Of a DNA stretch of 33,816 nucleotides, positions 7,419-15,929 are shown piece after piece. Source of the DNA: Gammaproteobacteria bacterium (lineage in GTDB: Bacteria; Pseudomonadota; Gammaproteobacteria; Steroidobacterales; Steroidobacteraceae). The stretch covers positions 144,292 to 178,107 of the forward strand of contig JANYHD010000039.1 in the NCBI GenBank assembly GCA_025359205.1, read 5' to 3'. The number at the start of each line of letters is the position of its first letter. The first letter of the stretch is position 1. The translations under genes were made by a program, and so were the position numbers. Below the pieces are notes generated by a model. It searched no databases, was not told where the DNA came from, and worked only from the letters and a program-made list of their open reading frames with translations.

Positions 7419-8771
7419 TCAATCGTCCGCGGCGTGGCTGATCTCGATGCCGAGTGAGCGGAGCTTGCGGTACAGATGCGTGCGTTCCATGCCGACGCGC
7501 TTGGCGAGCTGGCCGACCTTGCCGCCGCACAGCTGCAGCTGCTGCTGCAGGTAGGCGCGCTCGAAGTGCTCGCGCGCTTCGCGCATCGGCAGCGCGAGCA
7601 GGTCCTGCTTCACCAGCGGCGCGTCGATCGGCGCCTGCGCCGCCAGCTCTCGCTCCACTTCCTCGAGCGAGATCTCCTCCGCGCCGCCGCGCAGCAGGAG
7701 CCGGCGCAGCAGGTTGCGCATCTCGCGCAGGTTGTCGGGCCAGGGGTAGTTGCGCAGCCGGTTCTGCGCCGCGACGCTGCAGCGGCGGAACTGCAGGTTC
7801 TCGCCCTGGGTGAGCTGGTCGACGCATAGGCGCAGCAGGTCAGGCACGTCCTCGGCGTATTCGCGGAGCGGTGGCACGCGCAGCGGCAGCACCGCGAGCT
7901 GCGCGTACAGGTCACGGCTCATGGTGGCGCCGCCGGCGCGGTTCTCGATGCCCGGCAGCGCCGTGGCGATCACGCGCGCGTCGAACTTGACGCTCGCGCC
8001 ATGGCCGCCGCGCGCATAGCTGCCGCCTTCGAGCACCCCGGCCAGCAGCCGGCGCGCGGTCTCGGGCAGTTCCTCGATGTCGCCGGTGTAGAGCGTGCCG
8101 CCCGCCGCCTGCTCGAGCAGGCCCGCGTGGCCGTTCGCGCCCAGCAGCGCGCCCACCGCCTGGTCATCCTGCAGCGCGCGCGGATTGCAGCTCACGAAAG
8201 GTCCGCGCTCGCGCGGACCCGACTGGTGCACGAAGCGCGCCCGCGACTCGGTCTCGCTGCCGGGCTCGGCGATCAGCAGCAGTGGCGCGGGATAGGGCGC
8301 CAGGCGCAGCAACTCGCTGCGCAGCTGCAGCGCCGTGCGGCTGCGGCCGTGGAGCGGCGCCTGCGCGCGCGCGGCAGCGTAGCCGCCCGCTTGGCGCGTG
8401 CGGCGCGCGTCGAGCGCGCGCTTGACCGTGGGCAGGAGCTTGGCCAGCGAGAGTGGCTTCTCGATGAAGTCGAAGGCGCCCAGACGCGTCGCCTCGACCG
8501 CGGTTTCCACCGTGCCGTGCCCGGACATCATCACCACTGGGCAGTCATGGCGCGCGTCGCTCGACCATTCGCGCAGCAACGTGATGCCGTCGGTGTCGGG
8601 CATCCAGATGTCGAGCAGCACCAGGTCGGGCGCGGAACGGGCGCGTGCGGCGCGCGCCTGCGCGGCATCGGCGGCGACGTCGACGTCGTGACCTTCCTCG
8701 CTGAGGATCTCCTGCAGCAGGCGGCGGATGTCCGCCTCGTCGTCAACCACGAGTATCCGGCTTGCATTCAT
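7419..8771 (-). CDS. ntrX: NtrX-like response regulator with degenerate AAA+ domain
   Basis: 450 residues, cytoplasmic. Residues 1-120 are a complete receiver domain: acidic pair D10/D11, phosphoacceptor D54 in LLDIWMPD, and K105 in FIEKPL. Residues about 145-380 align with the sigma-54 activator AAA+ domain but the key motifs are gone: the Walker A position reads AEPGSETE without the GK pair, the GAFTGA loop is absent, the Walker B position reads GGTLYTGDIEELP instead of GGTLFLDEI, and the second arginine of the FRxDLYYRL region is Gln. The end keeps a Fis-type helix-turn-helix (LAKRVGMERTHLYRKL). It should still bind DNA and receive phosphate from NtrY, but is unlikely to hydrolyse ATP or activate sigma-54. 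Its ATG overlaps the ntrY stop (ATGA). Family assignment rests on context and residual similarity. Confidence 0.9.
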   Translation of the reverse strand: MNASRILVVDDEADIRRLLQEILSEEGHDVDVAADAAQARAARARSAPDLVLLDIWMPDTDGITLLREWSSDARHDCPVVMMSGHGTVETAVEATRLGAFDFIEKPLSLAKLLPTVKRALDARRTRQAGGYAAARAQAPLHGRSRTALQLRSELLRLAPYPAPLLLIAEPGSETESRARFVHQSGPRERGPFVSCNPRALQDDQAVGALLGANGHAGLLEQAAGGTLYTGDIEELPETARRLLAGVLEGGSYARGGHGASVKFDARVIATALPGIENRAGGATMSRDLYAQLAVLPLRVPPLREYAEDVPDLLRLCVDQLTQGENLQFRRCSVAAQNRLRNYPWPDNLREMRNLLRRLLLRGGAEEISLEEVERELAAQAPIDAPLVKQDLLALPMREAREHFERAYLQQQLQLCGGKVGQLAKRVGMERTHLYRKLRSLGIEISHAADD

Positions 8772-10966
8772 GCCCGTTCCCTCCGCAACTCCGTGCGCTT
8801 GCCTGTCGTGGCCGGCAGCAGCACGCGGATGCGCGCACCGCCGGTAGCGAGGTTTTCGGCGCTGATCCGGCCGCCGTGTTCCTCCACGATACGCTGGACG
8901 ATCGCCAAGCCCAAGCCCGTGCCGCGCGCCTTGCTGGTGACATAAGGATCAAAGGCGCGCTGGAGGATATCCTCGCGGAACCCGGGCCCGTTGTCACTGA
9001 CTGTGATTTCCGCCTGCGCCGGCTTCAACGTGCGCAGCCAGCGGGTGCGGACCGTAATGGCGGCGCTGGTGACCCCGGCCAGGGCCTCGATGCCGTTGCT
9101 CAGCAGGTTGGCGAGGATCTGGCGCACCCGGCCCCGGTCGGCCTCAATCTCCGGCAGCTGCGGGTCGAGCTCCATGACGATACTGACGCCTGGGTCCTGC
9201 AGGCGGTAGAGCTCGACCACCTCGGCGGTCAGCTGGTTGAGGCTGAACTGCGCCAGCTGCACCTCGGGCGCGCGGGCGTATTCGCTGAAGGCGTTGACCA
9301 TCTGCTTCATGGCGTCGACCTGCTGCACGATGGTCTTCGTGCCCCGCTCGAGCAGCCGCGCGTGCTCGGTGTCCAGGCCCGGCAGGAGTTTGCGCCGCAG
9401 CTGCTCGGCCGAGAGCTGGATCGGTGTGAGCGGGTTCTTGATCTCGTGCGCCAGGCGCCGCGCCACCTCCCCCCAGGCTGCGTTGCGCTGCGCATTGAGG
9501 AGCGCCGTGATGTCCTCGAACACGATCACCAGGCCCGGATCGTCGCTCTCGTCCGGGAGCGGCGTGCAGGCCCACAGCAGCACGCGATTGCCGGCCTCGT
9601 CCTTCAGCGCCAGCTGTTCGCGCCATTCGCGCCGGCCCGCGCCGAAGCGCGCGCGCAGCGCAGTCACGAACTCGCCCAGCAGCGGCGCCGCGCCGGCGGC
9701 GGCCGTGAGGCTCTGGCCGACCATGGCGGCCAGGTCGCCGCCGAGGATCGCGCCCGCCGACTGGTTGGCGCTGCGTAGCTGCAGCTGTGCGTCGACTACC
9801 AGCACGCCGCTCGACAGGCGCGAGAGGATCACCGCCAGCCGCTCGCGCTCGCGCTCGGCCGCCTGGCGGCCCAACGCTGCCTCTTCGCTGGTGCGCCGCA
9901 GCCGCTTGGTCATGTCGTTGAACGAGTGCACCAGGAATCCCATCTCATCGCGCGACGGCAAGGGCAGGCGCGTGCCGAAGTCGCCCTTGCCGACGGCGCG
10001 CGTGCCCGCGATCAGGTCCTTCACCGGCCGCGTGAGCCGCTGCGCCGACCAGACCGCGCCGTAGACCGCGGCCAGCATCGTGATCAGCAGCACCAGCGTG
10101 AGGGTCATGATGAAGTTGATCTTGAGCGGCTCGCGCGTCGCCGACATGTCGCCGTAGTTCGAATAGGCGGCCTGCACTGCGTCAGCAAGCCCGGATAACT
10201 CCGTAGGCACGTCGTAGTTGATCACCACGAAGCGACCGGGCGGCACGCGCGCGGCCCGCGCCAGCAGCGCGGCGGTCACGACCGTGGCGTGCCCGGCGCT
10301 GGCCGGTTGCAGCGCGAAGTAGCTGTGGCCGGCGGCGATCTGCAGCCGCGCTTCCGCCGGCGGCGGCGTCGGCAGCGCCGTGGTCGCGTTGGCGCTGCTG
10401 AAGGTCAGCACGCGTCCGCCGGCATCGTAGACGCTGACGTCGGCGGCCTGCGCCGCGCGCCGCTCGGCATCGAGCCGCACTGCCAGGTCGGGGCCGCTCA
10501 GCGCAGCGATGGCGTGCGCGAAATTCTCGGTGCGGCGCGACTGCTCGTGCACGCGCAGTTCGAGCGCCGAGCGCGACAGCACCAGCGCGTCGTTCAGTCC
10601 CTGCTTGATCTCGATGCGGAACCAGCTGTCGATGCCGTAGTTGAGAAACTCAAGCGCAAACAGGTAGACGATCAGCAGCGGCACCACCACCAGCGTGCCG
10701 AACATGCTGACGGTGCGTACCGTCAGGCGCGAGCCGGGCACGTGGTCACGGAAGTCGCGGTACAGCTGCCACAGCTTGCGCGTCAGCAACACGCCCAGCG
10801 TGAGCATCGCGCAGATGTTGAGCAGCAGGATCCACGGCTGGCGGCGATTGAAGTCGGCGGAATTCTCGGCGCTATGCGCCAGCAGCAGCAACGCCCACAC
10901 GCCCGCGCCGCAACCGAGCAGCGTCAGGGCGCGAAAACCCCAGCGTTTCAGCGTACGAGGGTCCAT
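8768..10966 (-). CDS. ntrY: NtrY-type membrane sensor histidine kinase
   Basis: 732 residues from the ATG at 10966; a longer in-frame start exists but would read deep into the upstream gene. Transmembrane segments lie near residues 12-30, 45-60 and 85-108, with a fourth around 290-312, enclosing an extracytoplasmic sensor region. A HAMP domain follows (LTRPVKDLIAGTRAVGKGDF), then a coiled linker, a PAS domain, and the HisKA domain with H507 in RRLAHEIKNPLTP. The ATPase domain has an N box (ILANLLSNGIEAL), G1 (VSDNGPGF) and G2 (GTGLGLAIVQRIVEEHGG). It is an NtrY-class kinase expected to phosphorylate the NtrX-like regulator downstream. Its start lies 19 bases inside the DUF4390 gene and its stop overlaps ntrX by four bases, so translation of the three is probably coupled. 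The signal sensed is not evident. Confidence 0.96.
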   Translation of the reverse strand: MDPRTLKRWGFRALTLLGCGAGVWALLLLAHSAENSADFNRRQPWILLLNICAMLTLGVLLTRKLWQLYRDFRDHVPGSRLTVRTVSMFGTLVVVPLLIVYLFALEFLNYGIDSWFRIEIKQGLNDALVLSRSALELRVHEQSRRTENFAHAIAALSGPDLAVRLDAERRAAQAADVSVYDAGGRVLTFSSANATTALPTPPPAEARLQIAAGHSYFALQPASAGHATVVTAALLARAARVPPGRFVVINYDVPTELSGLADAVQAAYSNYGDMSATREPLKINFIMTLTLVLLITMLAAVYGAVWSAQRLTRPVKDLIAGTRAVGKGDFGTRLPLPSRDEMGFLVHSFNDMTKRLRRTSEEAALGRQAAERERERLAVILSRLSSGVLVVDAQLQLRSANQSAGAILGGDLAAMVGQSLTAAAGAAPLLGEFVTALRARFGAGRREWREQLALKDEAGNRVLLWACTPLPDESDDPGLVIVFEDITALLNAQRNAAWGEVARRLAHEIKNPLTPIQLSAEQLRRKLLPGLDTEHARLLERGTKTIVQQVDAMKQMVNAFSEYARAPEVQLAQFSLNQLTAEVVELYRLQDPGVSIVMELDPQLPEIEADRGRVRQILANLLSNGIEALAGVTSAAITVRTRWLRTLKPAQAEITVSDNGPGFREDILQRAFDPYVTSKARGTGLGLAIVQRIVEEHGGRISAENLATGGARIRVLLPATTGKRTELRRERA

Positions 10967-11526
10967 GTGTACCAGTCGCTGGTGCGATGCCAGGCGTTGG
11001 ACCAGAACATCAGCGCGCGCAGCGCGTCGGGCATATGGCCGCGGCGCACCCCCGCGCGCAGCGCGATCTGCCACTGGCCGTCGCCATGCAGCTGCGAGTC
11101 GACCGCGATCGGCCATTCCTCCACGGCACCGACGCTGGCGAGCGCAGCCTCAAGCGTCGGAAAGGATTCCTGCGTGCCGGTATCGACATCGCGCAGCAGG
11201 TAGCGGTCGGTGACCACGTGGTAGGTGAGTTCGCGGTGCCGCACCAGGTCGACCGCCTCCGCGTCGAACCAGAAGCGGCGGTGGCGCGTCAAGATGCACT
11301 CGAGATCGAAGCTCAGCGTCACGCCGTCCCTGAGCGAGGCGCTCAGCAGGTCGCTCCCCGGATAGGCGACGCGCGCGCTCAGCATGATGACGCCGCGGCT
11401 GGGCACGGCATACGCGGAGCGGATCTCGAGCTCGCCATCGAGCGGATCCTCGGCCTGCGCCAGGCCCACGGTGGCCCAGGCCATGACGGCGGCGACTATC
11501 GGCAGCGCTTTGCGCAAGCTAAGCAT
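10948..11526 (-). CDS. DUF4390 family exported protein
   Basis: 192 residues from the ATG at 11526, which shares its A with the TAA stop of rsmB (TAATG). This overlap, and the signal peptide that then begins the protein (basic MLSLRK, hydrophobic core, AQA cleavage site near residue 25), favour it over an upstream in-frame start. The mature part matches the DUF4390 pattern: an early beta-strand-rich region (ARVAYPGSDLLSASLRDGV), then a basic/aromatic HRRFWFDAE and TYHVVTDRYLLRD, and an end with WSNAWHRTSDWYTWTL. The function is unknown. The family usually sits directly before ntrY, suggesting an envelope partner of the sensor; that role is inference from context. Confidence 0.88.
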   Translation of the reverse strand: MLSLRKALPIVAAVMAWATVGLAQAEDPLDGELEIRSAYAVPSRGVIMLSARVAYPGSDLLSASLRDGVTLSFDLECILTRHRRFWFDAEAVDLVRHRELTYHVVTDRYLLRDVDTGTQESFPTLEAALASVGAVEEWPIAVDSQLHGDGQWQIALRAGVRRGHMPDALRALMFWSNAWHRTSDWYTWTLVR

Positions 11527-12896
11527 TAACTGAGCGCCTGAGGCGCCTCCCCCTCTTTCTGCAGGCAAGCATAATAGAAGCCGTCGCCGGCCGCCCCCGG
11601 CAGCAATTGCCAGCCTGGCTCACAGGAGTGGAGTGGCAAATGGCGCAAGGGTTCCGGAACCGGCAGTACGCTGGCGCCGGGCGTGGCCGCGAGGAACGCG
11701 CTCACCACGGTTGCGTTCTCCGCCGCCAGCACCGAACAGGTGGCGTACAGCAGCCGTCCGCCGCGCCGCAGCAGCGGCCAGCAACCGCGCAACAGTTCCG
11801 ACTGGCGCGAGGCAAAACCGGCGATGTCGGAGGCGCGGCGCAGCAGCTTGATGTCCGGATGGCGGCGGATCACGCCGGTGCCCGAACAGGGTGCATCCAG
11901 CAGGATGGCATCGAAAGGCACGCCATCCCACCAGGCCGGCGGCGCGCACAGGTCGGCTTGCACGAGCCGGGCCTCGCGTCCCAGCCGCCGCAGGTTGTCC
12001 GCGACGCGGGCCAGCCGCACGCCATCGCTGTCCACGGCCGTCAGCGCGATCGGGCCGCCCGCCATCTCGAGCAGTGCACCGCTCTTGCCACCGGGCGCCG
12101 CGCAGGCATCGAGCACGCGCTCACCGGGACGCGGGGCCAGCCACGCCGCCGCCAGCTGCGCGCTTGGATCCTGCACCGAGACGCGTCCCTCGGCGAAGCC
12201 AGGTATGTCTGTCACTGGCAACGCCAGTGCGAGCATCGCTGCCGTCGGCACGCCCGGCACGCTCTCGGCGTGCAATCCGCGCGCGGCGAGCTCCTGCAGG
12301 TAAGCGGCAATGCTGGTGCGGTCGATGTCAACGCGCAGGCTCAGGGGCGGATGCCCGTTATTCGCCGCAAGCAGCCGCTCGAGCTCTTCCGGCCAGGCGG
12401 CCCGCAGTGCGGCCACCAGCCAATCGGGATGGGCGTGGCGCGCCGCCAGGTCGCGATCGACCGCCCCCAGCAGGGCCACGTGCTCGCGCAGGAAGCGGCG
12501 CAGCACGGCGTTGACGAGCCCCGCCGCGCGCTCAAGCCCGAGGAGCCGCGCCGCATCGACCGCCGCAGCCACCGTGGTCGCACTCGCATGCGCGGAATAT
12601 TCCAGTTGATGTGCAGCGCAGACCAGCAGCGAGCGCAGCTTCGCGTCGGTTTGCGCACCTGGACGCGCCAGCAGTGGCAGCACCGCGGGCGCCAGGCGCA
12701 GGTACCAGCGCAGCGTGCCCAGTGTGACGGCCTGCACCGCTGCGCGTAGCGGATCTTGCGGCTTCCCCGCCAGCGCCGCCTCGGCGCTCTGGCCCTCGCC
12801 CAGCACCGCGGCCACCGCGCGCGCCGCTGCGCTCAGCACCAGCGCGGCAGTGCCAGGCGGCCGCGCGCGCACGGGTGCACTGCGGTTGCTACTCAT
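11526..12896 (-). CDS. rsmB: 16S rRNA m5C967 methyltransferase RsmB
   Basis: 456 residues, close to the usual family length. The N-terminal part (about 15-150) is the NusB-like RNA-binding domain. The C-terminal part is the Rossmann-fold methyltransferase: the S-adenosylmethionine loop ACAAPGGKSGALLE, the motif IV Cys at C337 in LLDAPCSGTGVIRRHPDI, and the catalytic motif VI Cys at C387 in LLYATCSVLAAEN. These two cysteines define the RNA m5C methyltransferases: one forms the covalent adduct at C6 of cytosine, the other helps release. The target is C967 of 16S rRNA by family assignment. The gene starts 5 bases after the fmt stop and overlaps the DUF4390 start by one base. Confidence 0.97.
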   Translation of the reverse strand: MSSNRSAPVRARPPGTAALVLSAAARAVAAVLGEGQSAEAALAGKPQDPLRAAVQAVTLGTLRWYLRLAPAVLPLLARPGAQTDAKLRSLLVCAAHQLEYSAHASATTVAAAVDAARLLGLERAAGLVNAVLRRFLREHVALLGAVDRDLAARHAHPDWLVAALRAAWPEELERLLAANNGHPPLSLRVDIDRTSIAAYLQELAARGLHAESVPGVPTAAMLALALPVTDIPGFAEGRVSVQDPSAQLAAAWLAPRPGERVLDACAAPGGKSGALLEMAGGPIALTAVDSDGVRLARVADNLRRLGREARLVQADLCAPPAWWDGVPFDAILLDAPCSGTGVIRRHPDIKLLRRASDIAGFASRQSELLRGCWPLLRRGGRLLYATCSVLAAENATVVSAFLAATPGASVLPVPEPLRHLPLHSCEPGWQLLPGAAGDGFYYACLQKEGEAPQALS

Positions 12897-12901
12897 TGCG
12901 G

Positions 12902-13843
12902 TCAGCCAAGCCGCAGGCCGTCGAGGGCGTGACCGTGTGCGAACTCGGCGGCACTGAGTACACGCCTGCCGGCGCTCTGCAGCTGGCTGATTGCCAGCAG
13001 TCCGTCGCCGCAGGCCACCAACAGCTGACCGCCGTGGAGTCCGAGCACAGTGCCGGGCGGCAACGCAGCCGACCCTTCGACAGGCGTCGCCAACGCGTCA
13101 GCCTGCCAGATTCGAAGTTGTGCTCCGGCGATTGCGGTCTCCGCAATTGGCCACGGGTTGCAGCCGCGCACCTGCCGCGCGATGTGCGCCGCGCTCGCCG
13201 ACCAGTCGATCAGCGCTTCGCGCTTCTCCAGCTTGTGCGCGTAGCTGACGCCCTCGGCCGGCTGCGCACGCGGCCTCGCCGTACCGGCCTCGAGACCCGC
13301 GATCACCTCGAGCAGCAGCGCAGCGCCGAGCTGCGCGAGCGTGTCGTGCAGCCCGGCGCTGGTCATGCGCTCACCGATGGGCAGCGCGCGCTGCGCGAGC
13401 ATCGGGCCCGTGTCGAGCCCCACGTCCATCTGCATGATGGTCACGCCGCTCTCGCGATCACCGGCGAGTATCGCGCGCTGGATCGGCGCCGCGCCGCGCC
13501 AACGCGGCAGGAGCGAGGCGTGGATGTTCAGGCAGCCGAGCCGCGGCAACTCCAGCACCGCGCGCGGCAGGATCAGCCCATAGGCCACCACCACCAGCAG
13601 CTCCGGCTGCCACTCGCGCAAGGGTGCCCGCGCGGCGTCGTCCGCGAGCTGTTCGGGCTGCGCGACCGGCAGCGGCAATTGCAGCGCGCGCTGCTTGACG
13701 GGGCTGGCGCGCAGTTCGCGTCCGCGTCCTGCAGGCCGGTCGGGCTGCGTCAGTACGCCGACCAGCCGGTGCTTTGATGCGGCCAGCGCGTCGAGCGCCG
13801 GCAATGCGAATGCCGGAGTCCCGGCGAAGGCGATGCGCAGCAT
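12902..13843 (-). CDS. fmt: Methionyl-tRNA formyltransferase
   Basis: 313 residues from the ATG at 13843. A longer in-frame start at 13933 would overlap the end of def and add about 30 unrelated Ala/Arg-rich residues, so it is rejected. The protein begins with the family's MLRIAFAGTPAFA. It has the SLLPRWRGAAPIQ signature and the catalytic triad N106, H108 and D144 (NIH and GLDTGPM), all in the N-terminal formyltransferase domain. The C-terminal OB-like domain binds tRNA. The enzyme formylates Met on initiator tRNA using 10-formyl-tetrahydrofolate, the step that deformylase (adjacent def) later reverses on nascent proteins. It follows def after 16 bases. Confidence 0.98.
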   Translation of the reverse strand: MLRIAFAGTPAFALPALDALAASKHRLVGVLTQPDRPAGRGRELRASPVKQRALQLPLPVAQPEQLADDAARAPLREWQPELLVVVAYGLILPRAVLELPRLGCLNIHASLLPRWRGAAPIQRAILAGDRESGVTIMQMDVGLDTGPMLAQRALPIGERMTSAGLHDTLAQLGAALLLEVIAGLEAGTARPRAQPAEGVSYAHKLEKREALIDWSASAAHIARQVRGCNPWPIAETAIAGAQLRIWQADALATPVEGSAALPPGTVLGLHGGQLLVACGDGLLAISQLQSAGRRVLSAAEFAHGHALDGLRLG

Positions 13844-13859
13844 GCCGGGCGTCGCGTCG

Positions 13860-14423
13860 TCAGATGACCCTGGTGCCGGACGCGGTGCGAGCGCTCGCGC
13901 CCGCGCGGCTGCGCGGCGCGCCATCGCGCTCACGCCGTTCCTTCTCGAGGCGGCGGCGGATGCGCTCGCGCTTCAGGCTCGAGAGATAGTCGACGAACAG
14001 CTTGCCTTCAAGATGATCCATCTCGTGCTGCAGGCAGACCGCCAGCAAGCCGTCGAGCTCGCGTTCGAAGTGCCGGCCCTGCCGGTCCTGCGCGCGCACG
14101 CGCACCCGCTCCGCGCGCTCGATCGGCTCGAAGACCTCGGGCACCGACAGGCACCCTTCCTCGCTCAACTCGGTGCCGCTGCGTTCCAGGATTTCCGGAT
14201 TGATGAACACCTGTGGCTCGCTGCGCTCGTCGCTGACGTCGATCACAATCAGCCGCTGGTGCACGTTGACCTGCGTGGCGGCCAGGCCGATGCCCGGCGC
14301 CGCGTACATGGTTTCGAGCATGGCGTCGATCAGCCGCGCCAGCGCAGCGTTGAACACCTGCACCGGCGCCGCGCGGGTACGTAGCCGGGGGTCGGGAAAT
14401 TCCAGGATCGTCAACTGCGCCAT
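13860..14423 (-). CDS. def: Peptide deformylase
   Basis: 187 residues from the ATG at 14423, giving the usual [15 protein letters not shown] start. All three family motifs are present: GIGLAATQ (residues 44-51), EGCLS with metal ligand C91, and QHEMDHLEG with metal ligands H133 and H137 and catalytic E134. It removes the formyl group from N-terminal Met of new proteins. The last 30 or so residues form a basic Arg/Ala/Ser-rich tail after the [17 protein letters not shown] helix. It is first in the operon def-fmt-rsmB-DUF4390-ntrY-ntrX and is transcribed divergently from the LysM lipoprotein gene across a 145-base gap that must hold promoters for both. Confidence 0.98.
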   Translation of the reverse strand: MAQLTILEFPDPRLRTRAAPVQVFNAALARLIDAMLETMYAAPGIGLAATQVNVHQRLIVIDVSDERSEPQVFINPEILERSGTELSEEGCLSVPEVFEPIERAERVRVRAQDRQGRHFERELDGLLAVCLQHEMDHLEGKLFVDYLSSLKRERIRRRLEKERRERDGAPRSRAGASARTASGTRVI

Positions 14424-14511
14424 GGCGGATTTTTGAAACCTCGGCTTGCGCCCATGTGAACCAGCGCACAAACTCCGCACCGGACCATGTGCGTTTGGCA
14501 GCCATTGAGTT

Positions 14512-14536
14512 TATAACAGCTGCGGGTGGCCCACCC
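14512..14536 (+). promoter_or_regulatory. Possible -10 element and operator-like palindrome before the LysM gene
   Basis: In the 145-base divergent gap (14424-14568), TATAAC at 14512-14517 could be a -10 box for the + strand, though no good -35 is found at the right spacing. A palindrome, GGGTGG-C-CCACCC, lies at 14524-14536, about where transcription would start. No second clear promoter for def could be picked on the - strand. Confidence 0.25.
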
Positions 14537-14568
14537 CACCTTAAGCCCTTGTTTATCAGGAGTGAGGG

Positions 14569-15861
14569 ATGTTCCCCTATAAGACAATGAGCTCCCGCCG
14601 GACGTTCCCGATGGCGGCCGCTCTGACCTCGCTGCTGGCCCTTGCGCTCGGCGGCTGCTCGATGTTCCACCATTGGACCGGGCACGGCGACAACGCCGGT
14701 CCCGCGCCGCCGATGACCACGCAACCGGAGAGCGCGGCGCAGGTGGCTGCCAGCGCCGAACCACAGACGGTCACGTCGAACCTGCCGGACGTCGAGCCCG
14801 CAGCTGCCGACGCGGCGCCGGTTGCCGAAACCACCACCGTGATGCCGGACGCCACTGCGGCGCTCAGCCCGACTGCGCCCAAGAGCTACGTCGTGCAGAA
14901 GGGCGACACGCTCTGGCACCTCGCCGGCATGTTCCTGAAGGATCCATGGCTGTGGCCGGAGATCTGGTACGCGAATCCCGAGGTGAGCAACCCGCACCGC
15001 ATTTACCCGGGTGACACGCTGCGCCTGGCGAAGGGCGGCGCTGGCGGACCCGGCGGTACACCGGCCGTCGCGATCCAGCTGGTGCGCACCAGCGGCAGCG
15101 GCACGCGGCTGCAGCCACTCCTGCGCAGCACCGAACTCGAGGCGCCGATCGCCAATATTCCCTACGCGGCGATTGCCGCGTTCCTGTCCCGCCCGGGCGT
15201 GATCACCAAGAGCCAGGCCGAGGCTGCGCCATACGTGCTCGCACTGCGCGACCACCACATGATCGCGGGCGCCGGCAACGAGGTTTACGTCAAGCGCCTG
15301 AAGGCAGCCGAGGGCGAGCGCTACAGCGTGCTGCATATCGGCGAGAAGCTGAAAGATCCGGACGGCCACGGCTCGCTCGGCTACCTCGCCAACTATGCTG
15401 GCGCCGCGCAAGTGCTGCGTGCAGGCGATCCGGCCCGCGTGCAGATCACCGAGTCAGCGCGCGAAGTGCTCGCCGGCGACGTGCTGGTGCCCGAGAGCGC
15501 CGGCACGGTTGGCGATTTCCTGCCGCACTCTCCGGCTGCAAAAATGCACGGCCGCATCCTCGCCGTCGTCAATGGCGTGCTGCTCGCCGGCCAGTTCCAG
15601 GTGGTCGCGATCAACCGCGGCAGCCACGACGGGCTCGAACCTGGGCACGTGCTGCGCGTAAATGACTCGGCGCAGACGGTGCGCGACCGCTGCGCGCGCA
15701 TCACCGGCAACGGCACCTGCACCCACTTCTTCGACACCAAGCTCCCTGCCGAGATGGCCGGCACGCTGCTGGTGTTCCGCGTGTTCGAGCACGTGAGCTA
15801 CGCGCTGGTCGCAAGCGAGACCGTGCCGATCAGCGTCGGCGATCACGTCGTCAATCCCTGA
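14569..15861 (+). CDS. LysM-domain outer-envelope lipoprotein
   Basis: 430 residues. AGGAG at 14558-14562, six bases before the ATG, supports this start; an ATG six codons later is possible. A lipoprotein signal ends at C30 (LALALGGC), so the mature protein should be lipid-anchored. A Pro/Ala/Thr-rich spacer precedes one LysM domain at about 106-154 (VVQKGDTLWHLAGMFL to IYPGDTLRLA), which binds the glycan chains of peptidoglycan. The region after it is a conserved beta-rich extension without a catalytic motif that I recognise. This protein commonly sits directly upstream of dprA in gammaproteobacteria. The gene is closed by a strong hairpin terminator 22 bases after its stop. Confidence 0.93.
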   Translation: MFPYKTMSSRRTFPMAAALTSLLALALGGCSMFHHWTGHGDNAGPAPPMTTQPESAAQVAASAEPQTVTSNLPDVEPAAADAAPVAETTTVMPDATAALSPTAPKSYVVQKGDTLWHLAGMFLKDPWLWPEIWYANPEVSNPHRIYPGDTLRLAKGGAGGPGGTPAVAIQLVRTSGSGTRLQPLLRSTELEAPIANIPYAAIAAFLSRPGVITKSQAEAAPYVLALRDHHMIAGAGNEVYVKRLKAAEGERYSVLHIGEKLKDPDGHGSLGYLANYAGAAQVLRAGDPARVQITESAREVLAGDVLVPESAGTVGDFLPHSPAAKMHGRILAVVNGVLLAGQFQVVAINRGSHDGLEPGHVLRVNDSAQTVRDRCARITGNGTCTHFFDTKLPAEMAGTLLVFRVFEHVSYALVASETVPISVGDHVVNP

Positions 15862-15883
15862 CCTTACTGCGCTGATTGACCAC

Positions 15884-15916
15884 AAAGGGCCCGCGGCATC
15901 GCGGGCCCTTTGCTTT
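15884..15916 (+). terminator. Rho-independent terminator after the LysM gene
   Basis: A perfect 12-bp stem (AAAGGGCCCGCG at 15884-15895 with its complement at 15900-15911) closes on the loop GCAT and is followed by a T-rich GCTTT. It lies 22 bases after the LysM stop and 18 bases before the chosen dprA ATG. A U-rich end is also supplied by the TTT of the stem itself. Confidence 0.85.
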
Positions 15917-15929
15917 ATGCTCTTCATCC

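Noticed and set aside
15876-15929. An earlier dprA start at 15876
   Set aside because: It would encode the two arms of the terminator hairpin as protein and has no family similarity.
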